Shown: piece by piece, positions 1 through 7,211 of the stretch
How the letters are laid out: each line of letters opens with the position of its first letter
Numbering within the stretch: position 1 is the first letter of the stretch
Assembly (NCBI GenBank): GCA_900549895.1
Contig: URQG01000058.1
Span: forward strand, 1-9,415
DNA from: an uncultured Lachnobacterium sp.
GTDB lineage: Bacteria > Bacillota > Clostridia > Lachnospirales > Lachnospiraceae
Reading direction: 5' to 3'
Length of the DNA stretch: 9,415 bases
Notes under the pieces: generated by a model
What the model was told of the DNA's origin: nothing
The model's input: the letters and a program-made list of their open reading frames with translations, nothing else
The model's database searches: none
Made by a program: the position numbers and the translations under genes

Positions 1-1588
1 TTTTCTCAGGAATCAACCCGGTTGCATAAGTTCGAAGCAGATGTTTGATCTCCCCATCCTTTGTTTTCATCTCATAAGGAACATTAAACAGATACTCTGC
101 CAGGGCAAGGTCTGCAAAAGGTACACGTGCGTCCATACTATAATAGGATGCTGCACGGTCTGTGCGGTCGACAAGCGTCTGCATAAAGTAGCGGACGGTA
201 AGATAGAAGGTGCGTCTGTGTAATAATTCATGCGGGGTGTTCTGTCCATCAATTCCAATTTCATTGCAACTTGTGATATATTGTGAATGAATGTAAGAAT
301 CCATGTCAAGTATGTTTATTAAATTATCATTTAACAACAATTTTCTCGGAGAAATATCCCTGGTCCATGGGAAAGTGTCAGATTGGAACATCTCGCTGCG
401 ATGATACCAGGGATATCCACAAAAAAGTTCATCTGCACATTCGCCGGTAAAGATGATCGGATAGTCTTTGGCAATCCTGCTGCAGAAATACATGAGGGAT
501 GAATCGACGTCTGCCATGGCCGGAGAATCGTGTGCTTCCACAGACGGTGTCAAATACTCGAATAATTCCGAATTGCCACAGGTCAGGGTTGTGTGTTCAC
601 TTCCCAGGGATTCGTGCATTTGTTGAACAAAAGGCGCATCAAGCGAGGGCTGAAAACTGTTTGCCTGAAAATATTTGCTGCTTCCGATGAAGTCAAACGA
701 GTAGGTCGTGATCGGTTCGGGCGATATCTGGGCAAGGCGTGCGGAGATGACGGAAGAATCCAGACCGCCGGACAACAGGGATGCGCTCGGTGCATTCGTA
801 CTTGCACAGGTTGCGATGGAATGATCAAGCAGTTCGTTGATGTGGACGATGGTATCCTCGTAGGAATCGGTATGTTCTTTTAGGACGAACTGGTGGTATC
901 GTTCGGTGTAGAGTCTTCCTTTTCCGAAAACAAGCATGTGTCCCGGCTTGATTTCAAAAATATCACGATAAACAGTCTGTCCGGGTGTATGAGCAGGTCC
1001 CATGGAGAGTAACTCATTTAATCCGTTTGCATCAACGGTCGCTTCTACTCCCGGATACCTAAGGAGCGCTTTGGGTTCGGAAGCAAAGACGAGAATCTGC
1101 TTCTGAATCGTGTAGAACAACGGGCGCAGACCAAGAGGATCACGAAACAGAAACATTTGGTTGTTGCGTTCGTCGTAAATCGCCATTGCGAAAGCGCCGT
1201 TTAATTTTTTGACAAAGGAGGATCCATATTGCAGGAAGGCACAGATCAAAAGTTCTTCCTGTGTCAACCCGTCCGTGAGAACGTGTTCTTTCCTTAAATC
1301 TTCCCGCAGCTCGGGAAGGTTTGAGATAAATCCGTCATATATCAGGGTATAGTTTTTTCCATTAAATTTTTTGACAGATGGTTGTACTTCACATGGAATC
1401 TGTGGATGGATACTGCTGCATGCAAGTGCATTATGATTCATGCAGCCATGTGTGAAATAATAGAATTCCTGACGGTCGGGACCTCGCTTTCGCAACGCAT
1501 CTGACATGTTTGCAATTGCATTCCTGACATATTCGTCATCTTTTTTGAAAATGAAATCTGGATGAAAAAATCCGGCTATAGCACTCAT
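1..1588 (-). CDS. Asparagine synthetase B-like protein with degenerate glutaminase domain (C-terminus cut by window edge)
   Basis: Open for 529 codons from ATG at 1588 to the window edge, preceded by an AGGAG Shine-Dalgarno at 1595-1599. Glutamine-dependent asparagine synthetases hydrolyse glutamine in an N-terminal Ntn domain and pass ammonia to a C-terminal domain that adenylates aspartate with ATP. The synthetase domain looks intact: PP-loop SGGLDSS at 273-279, GECADELFCGY at 382-392 (usual GEGADELFGGY) and the DARVPFAD block at 486-493. The N-terminal fold is recognisable (IAGFF at 4-8, RGPD at 35-38, RDPLGLRPLFY at 149-159), but key residues are gone. The family start MCGIAGF is MSAIAGF, so the catalytic Cys2 is Ser. 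The NGEIYN glutamine-binding motif is DGFISN at 85-90, and the HxRLSIID and SDTE motifs are unrecognisable. I infer an ammonia-dependent synthetase or another amide-forming ATPase of this superfamily. About 60-100 C-terminal residues are missing. It lies 61 bp downstream of the TSCPD gene on the same strand. Confidence 0.88.
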   Translation of the reverse strand, partial: MSAIAGFFHPDFIFKKDDEYVRNAIANMSDALRKRGPDRQEFYYFTHGCMNHNALACSSIHPQIPCEVQPSVKKFNGKNYTLIYDGFISNLPELREDLRKEHVLTDGLTQEELLICAFLQYGSSFVKKLNGAFAMAIYDERNNQMFLFRDPLGLRPLFYTIQKQILVFASEPKALLRYPGVEATVDANGLNELLSMGPAHTPGQTVYRDIFEIKPGHMLVFGKGRLYTERYHQFVLKEHTDSYEDTIVHINELLDHSIATCASTNAPSASLLSGGLDSSVISARLAQISPEPITTYSFDFIGSSKYFQANSFQPSLDAPFVQQMHESLGSEHTTLTCGNSELFEYLTPSVEAHDSPAMADVDSSLMYFCSRIAKDYPIIFTGECADELFCGYPWYHRSEMFQSDTFPWTRDISPRKLLLNDNLINILDMDSYIHSQYITSCNEIGIDGQNTPHELLHRRTFYLTVRYFMQTLVDRTDRAASYYSMDARVPFADLALAEYLFNVPYEMKTKDGEIKHLLRTYATGLIPEK

Positions 1589-1638
1589 AAATAACTCCTA
1601 AGCAATATTCTTAGAAATTATATGAAGGCATAGCCGGA
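1565..1638 (-). promoter_or_regulatory. Terminator-like stem spanning the leader and first codons of the asnB-like gene
   Basis: Read on the minus strand, TCCGGCTATGC (1638-1628) can pair with GCTATAGCCGGA (1582-1571) in 11 base pairs with one bulged T. Six T residues (1570-1565) follow at once, as in an intrinsic terminator. The 3' arm is codons 3-6 of the gene and the T-run is its Phe-Phe codons. The 45-nt loop holds a small hairpin, CTAAG (1614-1610) with CTTAG (1602-1598), which overlaps the Shine-Dalgarno. A TATAAT -10-like hexamer at 1622-1617 would start a transcript lacking the upstream arm. Readthrough from the TSCPD gene could therefore be attenuated while a local promoter would escape. 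The function is inferred; the long loop weakens the case. Confidence 0.35.
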
Positions 1639-1649
1639 AAAAGAATCAA

Positions 1650-1910
1650 TTATGCATTCTGTTGTGCGTTATATGCTTCGCGGAGCGCTTTGGCAAGCTG
1701 ATCGCCACAGGAAGTGTTTTTCATTCCGCAACGGATACCGCCGATACGACGCTCGACTTCATCGACCGTCATACCCTGTACAAGACGTGGAATCGCCTGC
1801 AGGTTTCCGTGGCAGCCACCGGTGAATTTGACATCCTTTACAATATCTCCGTCAAGTTCTACTTCAATCTGAGTGGAACATGTACCCTTTGTCTTATATA
1901 AATATGACAT
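1650..1910 (-). CDS. TIGR03905-type TSCPD domain protein
   Basis: An 86-residue protein whose ATG at 1910 is preceded by a strong AAGGAGG at 1918-1924, seven bases upstream. It resembles the small free-standing TSCPD-domain proteins of Firmicutes (TIGR03905), named after a motif also found near the C-terminus of some class II ribonucleotide reductases; their function is not established. The characteristic pieces are visible: YKTKGTCSTQI at 5-15, FTGGCHGNLQAI at 29-40 and IRCGMKNTSCGDQLA at 59-73. Four cysteines (11, 33, 61, 68) at family-conserved positions could bind a metal or be redox active, which is inference. The signature itself reads TSCGD instead of TSCPD. No signal peptide or membrane segment is seen. 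It has its own SigA-like promoter and is probably first of a two-gene unit with the asnB-like gene. Confidence 0.88.
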   Translation of the reverse strand: MSYLYKTKGTCSTQIEVELDGDIVKDVKFTGGCHGNLQAIPRLVQGMTVDEVERRIGGIRCGMKNTSCGDQLAKALREAYNAQQNA

Positions 1911-1965
1911 GTTGTTTCCTCCTTATTCGTATACTCTCTGAAACGGACGAAGCCGTTTTGCGTCA

Positions 1966-1994
1966 ATTATAGCAACCGATGACGCATTTTACAA
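1966..1994 (-). promoter_or_regulatory. SigA-type promoter for the TSCPD gene
   Basis: On the minus strand, TTGTAA (1994-1989) and a perfect TATAAT (1971-1966) are separated by 17 bases. Transcription would start near 1959, leaving a leader of about 50 bases. That leader begins with a small hairpin, AAACGG paired with CCGTTT (1958-1953 with 1946-1941). The promoter is divergent from that of secA, with the -35 boxes about 45 bp apart. Confidence 0.7.
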
Positions 1995-2039
1995 TTGTCT
2001 GTTAATAAAAAGTTCATAAAACGTTTACTCCATATAGAG

Positions 2040-2068
2040 TTGAGATAATTCGTGAAAAGTGTTACAAT
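2040..2068 (+). promoter_or_regulatory. SigA-type promoter for secA
   Basis: TTGAGA (2040-2045) and TACAAT (2063-2068) are separated by exactly 17 bases, each one mismatch or so from consensus. A start near 2075 gives a leader of about 28 bases. It carries AGGAG at 2089-2093, nine bases before the secA ATG. Confidence 0.75.
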
Positions 2069-2102
2069 ACGAATATTCTATGCGAGTTAGGAGCTATATA
2101 TT

Positions 2103-4676
2103 ATGAGTAAATTAACCAAGATTTTTGGTACACACAGTGAGAGGGAGTTAAAGCGCATTTATCCGATCGTCGATAAAGTAGAATCTTATCGTGATCAGAT
2201 GGTAGCTCTTTCCGACGATGAGCTGAAAGCGAAAACAAAAGAATATAAGGAACGACTGGACAAGGGAGAGACACTTGATGATCTTCTTCCTGAGGCTTTT
2301 GCAACAGTCCGCGAAGCCGCACGCCGTGTCCTTGGTATGGAACATTACAGAGTACAGATCATTGGTGGTATTATCCTGCATCAGGGACGTATCGCAGAGA
2401 TGAAGACCGGTGAAGGTAAGACATTGGTATCCACACTTCCGGCATATCTGAACGCTTTGGAGGGCAAGGGTGTCTGTATCGTAACGGTCAATGACTACCT
2501 GGCGAAGCGAGATTCCGAGTGGATGGGTAAAGTACATGAATTCCTTGGATTGACGGTTGGAGTTGTTCTGAATGATATGGACAATGACGAGCGTCGTGAG
2601 GCATACAATTGTGATATCACTTATATAACAAATAATGAGCTCGGTTTTGATTATCTGCGTGATAACATGGTAATCTACAAGGAGCAGCTCGTACAGAGAG
2701 ATTTGCATTATGCGATCATTGATGAGGTCGATTCCGTATTGATCGATGAAGCGAGAACTCCGCTTATCATTTCCGGACAGAGTGGAAAGTCCACAAAGTT
2801 GTATGAGGCTTGCGATATTCTTGCGCAGCAGATGAAACGAGGTGAGGACGTTCCTGAATATTCCAAGATGGATGCTATCATGGGAATCGAGCAGGAAGAG
2901 TCCGGAGATTTCATCGTAAATGAGAAAGATAAAGTGGTCAACCTGACACAGGAAGGTGTGCATAAGGTTGAGCAGTTCTTCCATATTGAGAACCTTGCGG
3001 ATCCGGATAACCTTGAGATCCAGCATAATATCATCCTTGCACTTCGCGCACATTATCTGATGTTCCGTGATCAGGATTACGTGGTTAAGGATGATCAGGT
3101 TATGATCGTCGATGAGTTTACCGGACGTATTATGCCGGGAAGACGTTACTCTGACGGATTGCATCAGGCAATTGAGGCAAAGGAGCATGTTAAGGTTAAG
3201 AGAGAGAGCAAGACACTTGCTACGATCACATTCCAGAACTTCTTTAATAAGTTCGATAAGAAGGCAGGTATGACCGGTACTGCTTTAACAGAGGAGAAGG
3301 AGTTCCGTGATATCTACGGAATGGATGTTATTGAGATTCCTACGAACCGTCCGATCGCCCGTATCGATCATCAGGATGCTGTATATAAGACGAAAAAGGA
3401 AAAGTTTAAGGCTGTTGTAGAGGAAGTTAAGAAAGCACATGAGAAGGGACAGCCGGTTCTGGTTGGTACCATCACGATTGAGACTTCCGAACTGATCAGC
3501 GGAATGTTGAAGCGTGAAGGAATTCAGCATACGGTATTAAATGCAAAATTCCATGAACTTGAGGCTGAGATTGTTGCGCAGGCAGGTCAGCATGGTGCCG
3601 TAACGATCGCTACAAATATGGCTGGTCGAGGAACCGATATCAAGCTTGACGATGATGCGAAGGCAGCCGGTGGTCTGAAGATCATTGGTACAGAAAGACA
3701 TGAGTCCCGCCGTATTGATAATCAGCTGCGTGGACGTTCCGGCCGTCAGGGAGATCCGGGTGAATCCCAGTTCTTCATTTCTCTGGAAGATGATCTGATG
3801 CGTTTGTTCGGATCTGAAAAACTGATGTCTGTATTTACTGCACTGGGAGTGCCGGAAGGGGAGCAGATTCAGCATAAGATGTTGACTTCCGCAATCGAAA
3901 AGGCACAGGAGAAGATCGAGTACAACAACTACGGAATCCGTAAGAATCTGTTAGAATATGATCAGGTAAATAACGATCAGAGAGAGATCATCTACTCTGA
4001 GCGTCGTAAAGTTTTAAACGGAGACAGCATGAGAGATGCGATCTTCAAGATGATCCAGGATCAGGTTGAGAAGGCTGTAGACACATGCATTTCCAATGAG
4101 ATTCCTCGTGAAGAGTGGGATTTGAACGAATTAAATGAATTGCTTCTTCCGATTATTCCGCTTGAACCGATCACAGAAGAGAGCATTTCCGATGTGAAGA
4201 ATATGAAGGAACTTAAGCAGCACCTGAAAGAGAAGGCGGTACTTCTCTATGAGGCGAAGGAGACAGAGTTCCCGGAGATCGAGCAGTTCCGTGAACTGGA
4301 GCGTGTCGTTCTCCTTAAAGTCATCGATCGTAAGTGGATGGATCATATTGATGATATGGATCAGCTGCGTCAGGGTATCGGACTTCAGGCATATGGACAG
4401 AGAGATCCGCTGGTAGAGTATAAGATGGCAGGTTTCGATATGTTCGATGATATGATTTCTTCGATTCAGGAAGATACCATCCGTCTTCTGTATCATGTTC
4501 AGGTTGAACAGAAGGTTGAGAGAGAGCAGGTTGCCAAGGTTACCGGAACAAACAAGGATGATACGGCACAGAATACACCGAAGAAGCGTGAACATGCGAA
4601 GGTATATCCAAACGATCCGTGTCCTTGCGGAAGCGGCAAGAAGTATAAACAGTGCTGCGGACGTAAAACAGTATAG
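2103..4676 (+). CDS. secA: Protein translocase ATPase SecA
   Basis: SecA is the cytosolic and membrane-peripheral ATPase that pushes unfolded preproteins through SecYEG. The 857-residue product is of usual length and starts MSKLTKIFG, behind a well-placed AGGAG. Landmarks in order: Walker A with GEGKT at 103-107; DEVD (Walker B) at 207-210; the preprotein cross-linking region from about 220; IVDEFTGR at 335-342; second nucleotide-binding fold with TNMAGRGTDI at 504-513 and QLRGRSGRQGDPG at 541-553; helical scaffold and wing domains. A variable polar linker leads to the C-terminal SEC-C zinc motif, with Cys840, Cys842, Cys851 and Cys852 (CPCGSG...QCC), which in the family binds SecB or ribosomes. 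All ATPase motifs look intact. It is preceded by its own promoter and followed by an intrinsic terminator, so it is apparently monocistronic. In many Firmicutes prfB follows secA; here an antiporter gene does. Confidence 0.98.
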   Translation: MSKLTKIFGTHSERELKRIYPIVDKVESYRDQMVALSDDELKAKTKEYKERLDKGETLDDLLPEAFATVREAARRVLGMEHYRVQIIGGIILHQGRIAEMKTGEGKTLVSTLPAYLNALEGKGVCIVTVNDYLAKRDSEWMGKVHEFLGLTVGVVLNDMDNDERREAYNCDITYITNNELGFDYLRDNMVIYKEQLVQRDLHYAIIDEVDSVLIDEARTPLIISGQSGKSTKLYEACDILAQQMKRGEDVPEYSKMDAIMGIEQEESGDFIVNEKDKVVNLTQEGVHKVEQFFHIENLADPDNLEIQHNIILALRAHYLMFRDQDYVVKDDQVMIVDEFTGRIMPGRRYSDGLHQAIEAKEHVKVKRESKTLATITFQNFFNKFDKKAGMTGTALTEEKEFRDIYGMDVIEIPTNRPIARIDHQDAVYKTKKEKFKAVVEEVKKAHEKGQPVLVGTITIETSELISGMLKREGIQHTVLNAKFHELEAEIVAQAGQHGAVTIATNMAGRGTDIKLDDDAKAAGGLKIIGTERHESRRIDNQLRGRSGRQGDPGESQFFISLEDDLMRLFGSEKLMSVFTALGVPEGEQIQHKMLTSAIEKAQEKIEYNNYGIRKNLLEYDQVNNDQREIIYSERRKVLNGDSMRDAIFKMIQDQVEKAVDTCISNEIPREEWDLNELNELLLPIIPLEPITEESISDVKNMKELKQHLKEKAVLLYEAKETEFPEIEQFRELERVVLLKVIDRKWMDHIDDMDQLRQGIGLQAYGQRDPLVEYKMAGFDMFDDMISSIQEDTIRLLYHVQVEQKVEREQVAKVTGTNKDDTAQNTPKKREHAKVYPNDPCPCGSGKKYKQCCGRKTV

Positions 4677-4708
4677 TTTGTGATTATGTAATTGCATAAA
4701 GTAAGAAG

Positions 4709-4754
4709 AAAGGATCGATGCGGCTCCGGATAAGAGCATACGTCGGTCCTTTTT
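4709..4754 (+). terminator. Intrinsic terminator after secA
   Basis: AAAGGATCGA (4709-4718) pairs with TCGGTCCTTT (4743-4752) in a 10-bp stem with one G-U pair. The loop is about 24 bases and may pair further through ATGC and GCAT. A run of five T residues (4750-4754) closes it. It lies 33 bases after the secA stop and separates secA from the antiporter gene. Confidence 0.75.
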
Positions 4755-4783
4755 GATGTTATAGGAATAGATATGCAATTTCC

Positions 4784-4803
4784 GTGCAAAAAAGTGCAAA
4801 AAT
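4784..4803 (+). repeat. Two tandem 10-bp units (GTGCAAAAA) upstream of the antiporter gene
   Basis: GTGCAAAAAA (4784-4793) is followed directly by GTGCAAAAAT (4794-4803), giving a period of one helical turn. The pair sits just upstream of the candidate -35 box at 4807, where an UP-like A-tract or an activator site would lie. Only the repeat itself is observed; any regulatory role is inference. Confidence 0.4.
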
Positions 4804-4806
4804 TAC

Positions 4807-4835
4807 TTTTCATACATCAAATTTATGTGTATGAT
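4807..4835 (+). promoter_or_regulatory. Possible SigA-type promoter for the antiporter gene
   Basis: TTTTCA (4807-4812) and TATGAT (4830-4835) are separated by 17 bases. The -35 matches consensus at four of six positions and the -10 at five of six. It follows the secA terminator, so a promoter is expected in this stretch; nothing better was seen between 4755 and 4870. Confidence 0.45.
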
Positions 4836-4883
4836 GAAAGAAGTGTTATGTAGTGAAACAAATGAGAGAGGATGGTTTTGAAA

Positions 4884-6413
4884 ATGGATGCGTCAATGTT
4901 TATCGGTACATGGTGGTCACTGGTACCGCCGCTTCTTGCAATCATACTTGCACTTGTGACGAAGGAAGTGTACAGTTCCCTTTTTATCGGAGTCGCAGTG
5001 GGTGCGCTGCTTTATACGGGATTTCATCCGTGGAATGCGTTTACCGCGTTGTTTGATATCATGAAAAGCAGCATGAATTTAAATATTCTTATTTTTGATG
5101 TGCTGCTCGGAATGATCATTGTTTTGATGTCAAGGTCCGGCGGTTCGGCCGCATACGGTAAGTGGGCCGGAGCCAAGATTAAGTCGAAAAAGAGTGCGAT
5201 GCTTGCGACAACAGGACTTGGTATCTTAATCTTCGTAGATGATTATTTTAACTGTTTGACGGTCGGATCGGTTATGCGACCGGTTACGGACCGCTATAAA
5301 GTTTCGCGTGCAAAGCTGGCATATATTATTGATGCCACCGCTGCTCCGGTGTGCATTATTGCACCGATTTCCAGCTGGGCGGCAGCGGTCAATTCCTATG
5401 TGCCGGAGGATGCGGGGATCTCGGGCTTCCAGTTATTTTTGCGCACGATTCCGTACAATTTATATGCAATTTTAACGTTGGTCATGGTATTTTATGTGAT
5501 CGTGGCAAATTTTGATTTCGGCTTGATGAAAAAGCATGAAGACAATGCGGCCAAAGGCGATCTCTTTACATCCGGCGCAGAGGAGTTCGAGCAGGTAAAA
5601 GAGGAAGAAGTTTCTACAAAGGGCAAGGTGATTGATCTGGTGCTTCCCGTTGCGGTACTGATCGTTTCCGCGATCGGCGCGATGATTTACACCGGATATC
5701 TGGGTGGTGCCGATAATGTGGTCAGTGCGTTCGCAGGATGCGATGCTGAGACGAGTCTGATTTTTGCAACGATGGTTACGGTTTTTGTTACCTTATTTTT
5801 ATATCTGCCACGTAAAGTCATTACATTTAAAGATTTCATGGGCAGTTTTGTGGAAGGCTTTAAGCTGATGATCCCGGCAATCGGAATCCTGATTTTCGCA
5901 TGGACATTAAAAGGCATGGGTGACGCCTTGGAAATCGGCACGTTTGTTGAAAATGCGGTTGGAGCAAGTGCTTCAGCGAGTCTGCTGCTTCCGGCAATCC
6001 TGTTCCTTGTAGCAATTTTCCTCGCATTTTCTACCGGAACAAGCTGGGGGACTTTTGCGATCCTTGTACCGATCGCAATCGCAATGTTCCCTGGAACGGA
6101 TAAGCTTGAGATGATGATCATCTCCGTATCGGCAGTTCTTGCCGGTGCGGTATGCGGCGATCATGTATCTCCGATTTCCGATACGACAGTTATGTCATCT
6201 GCCGGAGCGCAGAGCAACCATATTAACCACGTAACCACGCAGATGCAGTATGCGGCAGTGGTTGCAGTCGTATGTTTTATCGGTTATATTATCGCAGGGG
6301 TATCGCAGAGCTGGTGGATTGCGCTGGGCAGCAGTCTTGTGATCTTACTTGTTGTGCTGACGGTCATGAAACGCATGTTTTCTTCGCGTGAGAAGAAAAG
6401 CGTGGCTGCGTAA
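4884..6413 (+). CDS. NhaC-family sodium/proton antiporter
   Basis: A very hydrophobic 509-residue membrane protein of the NhaC family (PF03553), which exchanges cytoplasmic Na+ for external H+; relatives exchange organic acids, so the substrate is inferred. Family blocks visible: FVDDYFN at 117-123, ATAAPVCIIAPISSW at 151-165, STGTSWG at 383-389 and CGDHVSPISDTT at 424-435. About 11-12 membrane spans are likely. A charged, glutamate-rich cytoplasmic loop lies at about 215-248 (KKHEDNAAKGD, EEFEQVKEEE), and the C-terminus is basic (KRMFSSREKK). I prefer ATG 4884 because GAGAGG at 4866-4871 would touch the in-frame ATG at 4872, which adds only MVLK. Spacing to 4884 is long (12), so this is uncertain. 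No terminator is visible after the stop, so readthrough into the peptidase gene 124 bp downstream is possible. Confidence 0.93.
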   Translation: MDASMFIGTWWSLVPPLLAIILALVTKEVYSSLFIGVAVGALLYTGFHPWNAFTALFDIMKSSMNLNILIFDVLLGMIIVLMSRSGGSAAYGKWAGAKIKSKKSAMLATTGLGILIFVDDYFNCLTVGSVMRPVTDRYKVSRAKLAYIIDATAAPVCIIAPISSWAAAVNSYVPEDAGISGFQLFLRTIPYNLYAILTLVMVFYVIVANFDFGLMKKHEDNAAKGDLFTSGAEEFEQVKEEEVSTKGKVIDLVLPVAVLIVSAIGAMIYTGYLGGADNVVSAFAGCDAETSLIFATMVTVFVTLFLYLPRKVITFKDFMGSFVEGFKLMIPAIGILIFAWTLKGMGDALEIGTFVENAVGASASASLLLPAILFLVAIFLAFSTGTSWGTFAILVPIAIAMFPGTDKLEMMIISVSAVLAGAVCGDHVSPISDTTVMSSAGAQSNHINHVTTQMQYAAVVAVVCFIGYIIAGVSQSWWIALGSSLVILLVVLTVMKRMFSSREKKSVAA

Positions 6414-6439
6414 TCATATAGTGATAAAATACAAATGAT

Positions 6440-6467
6440 TTCACAAATGATGTGTCAATGCTGTAAC
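6440..6467 (+). promoter_or_regulatory. Weak candidate promoter for the C39-like peptidase gene
   Basis: TTCACA (6440-6445; five of six consensus) and TGTAAC (6462-6467; four of six) are 16 bases apart. The 124-bp gap between the antiporter stop and the peptidase start shows no terminator, so the peptidase could instead be read from the antiporter promoter. Confidence 0.3.
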
Positions 6468-6537
6468 TGATGAAAATTTGCATGCGGCAGTGAGGCAGGA
6501 GTGGAAGCAGCATGCTTTGGGAGAAGAAGAAAATAAC

Positions 6538-7146
6538 ATGCGAAAGATAATAGAGGTACCATATATCGATCAGAGTGTTTCCTATCCGACCGGATGTGAG
6601 AGCGTGTCGGCAACGATGCTTCTGCAGTATCTCGGATATGAGATCACAGTGGATGAATTTATCCGGAATTATGTTCCGTGTGTGCCGATGCAGGAACGGG
6701 ACGGACAGTTGTACGGACCGGATCCGCGCAAGGCTTTTTGCGGAAGCCCGTATGACAAGGATTCGTTTGGGTGCTACGCGCCGGTGATCTGCGAGGCGCT
6801 GCAGAAAGCGGTTGGGGATAAGTACAGGGTGGTCGATGAGACGGGAACATCGATGCAGGAATTGATCCGGAGCTATATTGACCGGGAGATGCCGGTCGTG
6901 TTCTGGGCATGCATCGATATGAAGAAAGAAATCATCGGTCCTCAGTGGAAGCTTTTGGACAGTGGTGGGTTATTTACGTGGCGGTCAAACGAGCATTGTA
7001 TGCTGCTCGCCGGATATGATGAGGAAGGATATTATTTCAATGATCCGCACGAGAATCACGGATTGATCCGTTATCCGAAGGCTCTGGTTGAGGAACGGCA
7101 TAAAGCACAGTATGAGATGGCTTGTAGTATGAGGGACAGCTTGTAG
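6538..7146 (+). CDS. C39-like (papain-fold) cysteine peptidase family protein, probably cytoplasmic
   Basis: A 202-residue protein resembling the Peptidase_C39-like family (relatives of Bacillus YvpB), a papain-fold group in which Cys, His and Asp/Asn form the catalytic site. The expected residues are all present: oxyanion Gln12 in VPYIDQ, nucleophile Cys20 in PTGCESVSA, His153 in SNEHCMLLAGYD, and Asn168-Asp169 in YYFNDP. No signal peptide, transmembrane segment or ABC-transporter domain is seen, unlike bacteriocin-processing C39 domains. The substrate is unknown. The start is uncertain. ATG 6538 fits the family beginning (a short strand, then the Gln-containing motif) but its nearest purine-rich site, GGGAG at 6519-6523, is 14 bases away. 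The same frame is open upstream to TTG 6478, adding 20 polar residues. It ends 38 bases before a strong terminator stem. Confidence 0.82.
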   Translation: MRKIIEVPYIDQSVSYPTGCESVSATMLLQYLGYEITVDEFIRNYVPCVPMQERDGQLYGPDPRKAFCGSPYDKDSFGCYAPVICEALQKAVGDKYRVVDETGTSMQELIRSYIDREMPVVFWACIDMKKEIIGPQWKLLDSGGLFTWRSNEHCMLLAGYDEEGYYFNDPHENHGLIRYPKALVEERHKAQYEMACSMRDSL

Positions 7147-7171
7147 GGGATAAAAACAGATATCCATTTAG

Positions 7172-7211
7172 AAAATAAGTTTGTGGGGCAGCGCAGGCTG
7201 CCCCTTATTTT
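7172..7211. terminator. Bidirectional intrinsic terminator between convergent genes
   Basis: GGGGCAGC (7185-7192) and GCTGCCCC (7197-7204) form a perfect 8-bp GC-rich stem with a GCAG tetraloop. The flanks are AAAATAAG (7172-7179) and CTTATTTT (7204-7211), so a T-rich tail follows the stem on either strand. It ends the plus-strand peptidase transcript and the minus-strand DUF11 transcript, whose stop codon (7210-7212) overlaps the flank. Confidence 0.9.

Noticed and set aside
593..883. Plus-strand open frames within the asnB-like region (for example 499-690 and 593-883)
   Set aside because: They are antisense to a continuous 529-codon frame with strong family motifs and have no support of their own.
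2148..3188. Long open frame (346 codons) antisense to secA
   Set aside because: It lies wholly inside the intact secA coding sequence, has no ribosome binding site or recognisable domain, and looks like a codon-bias shadow.
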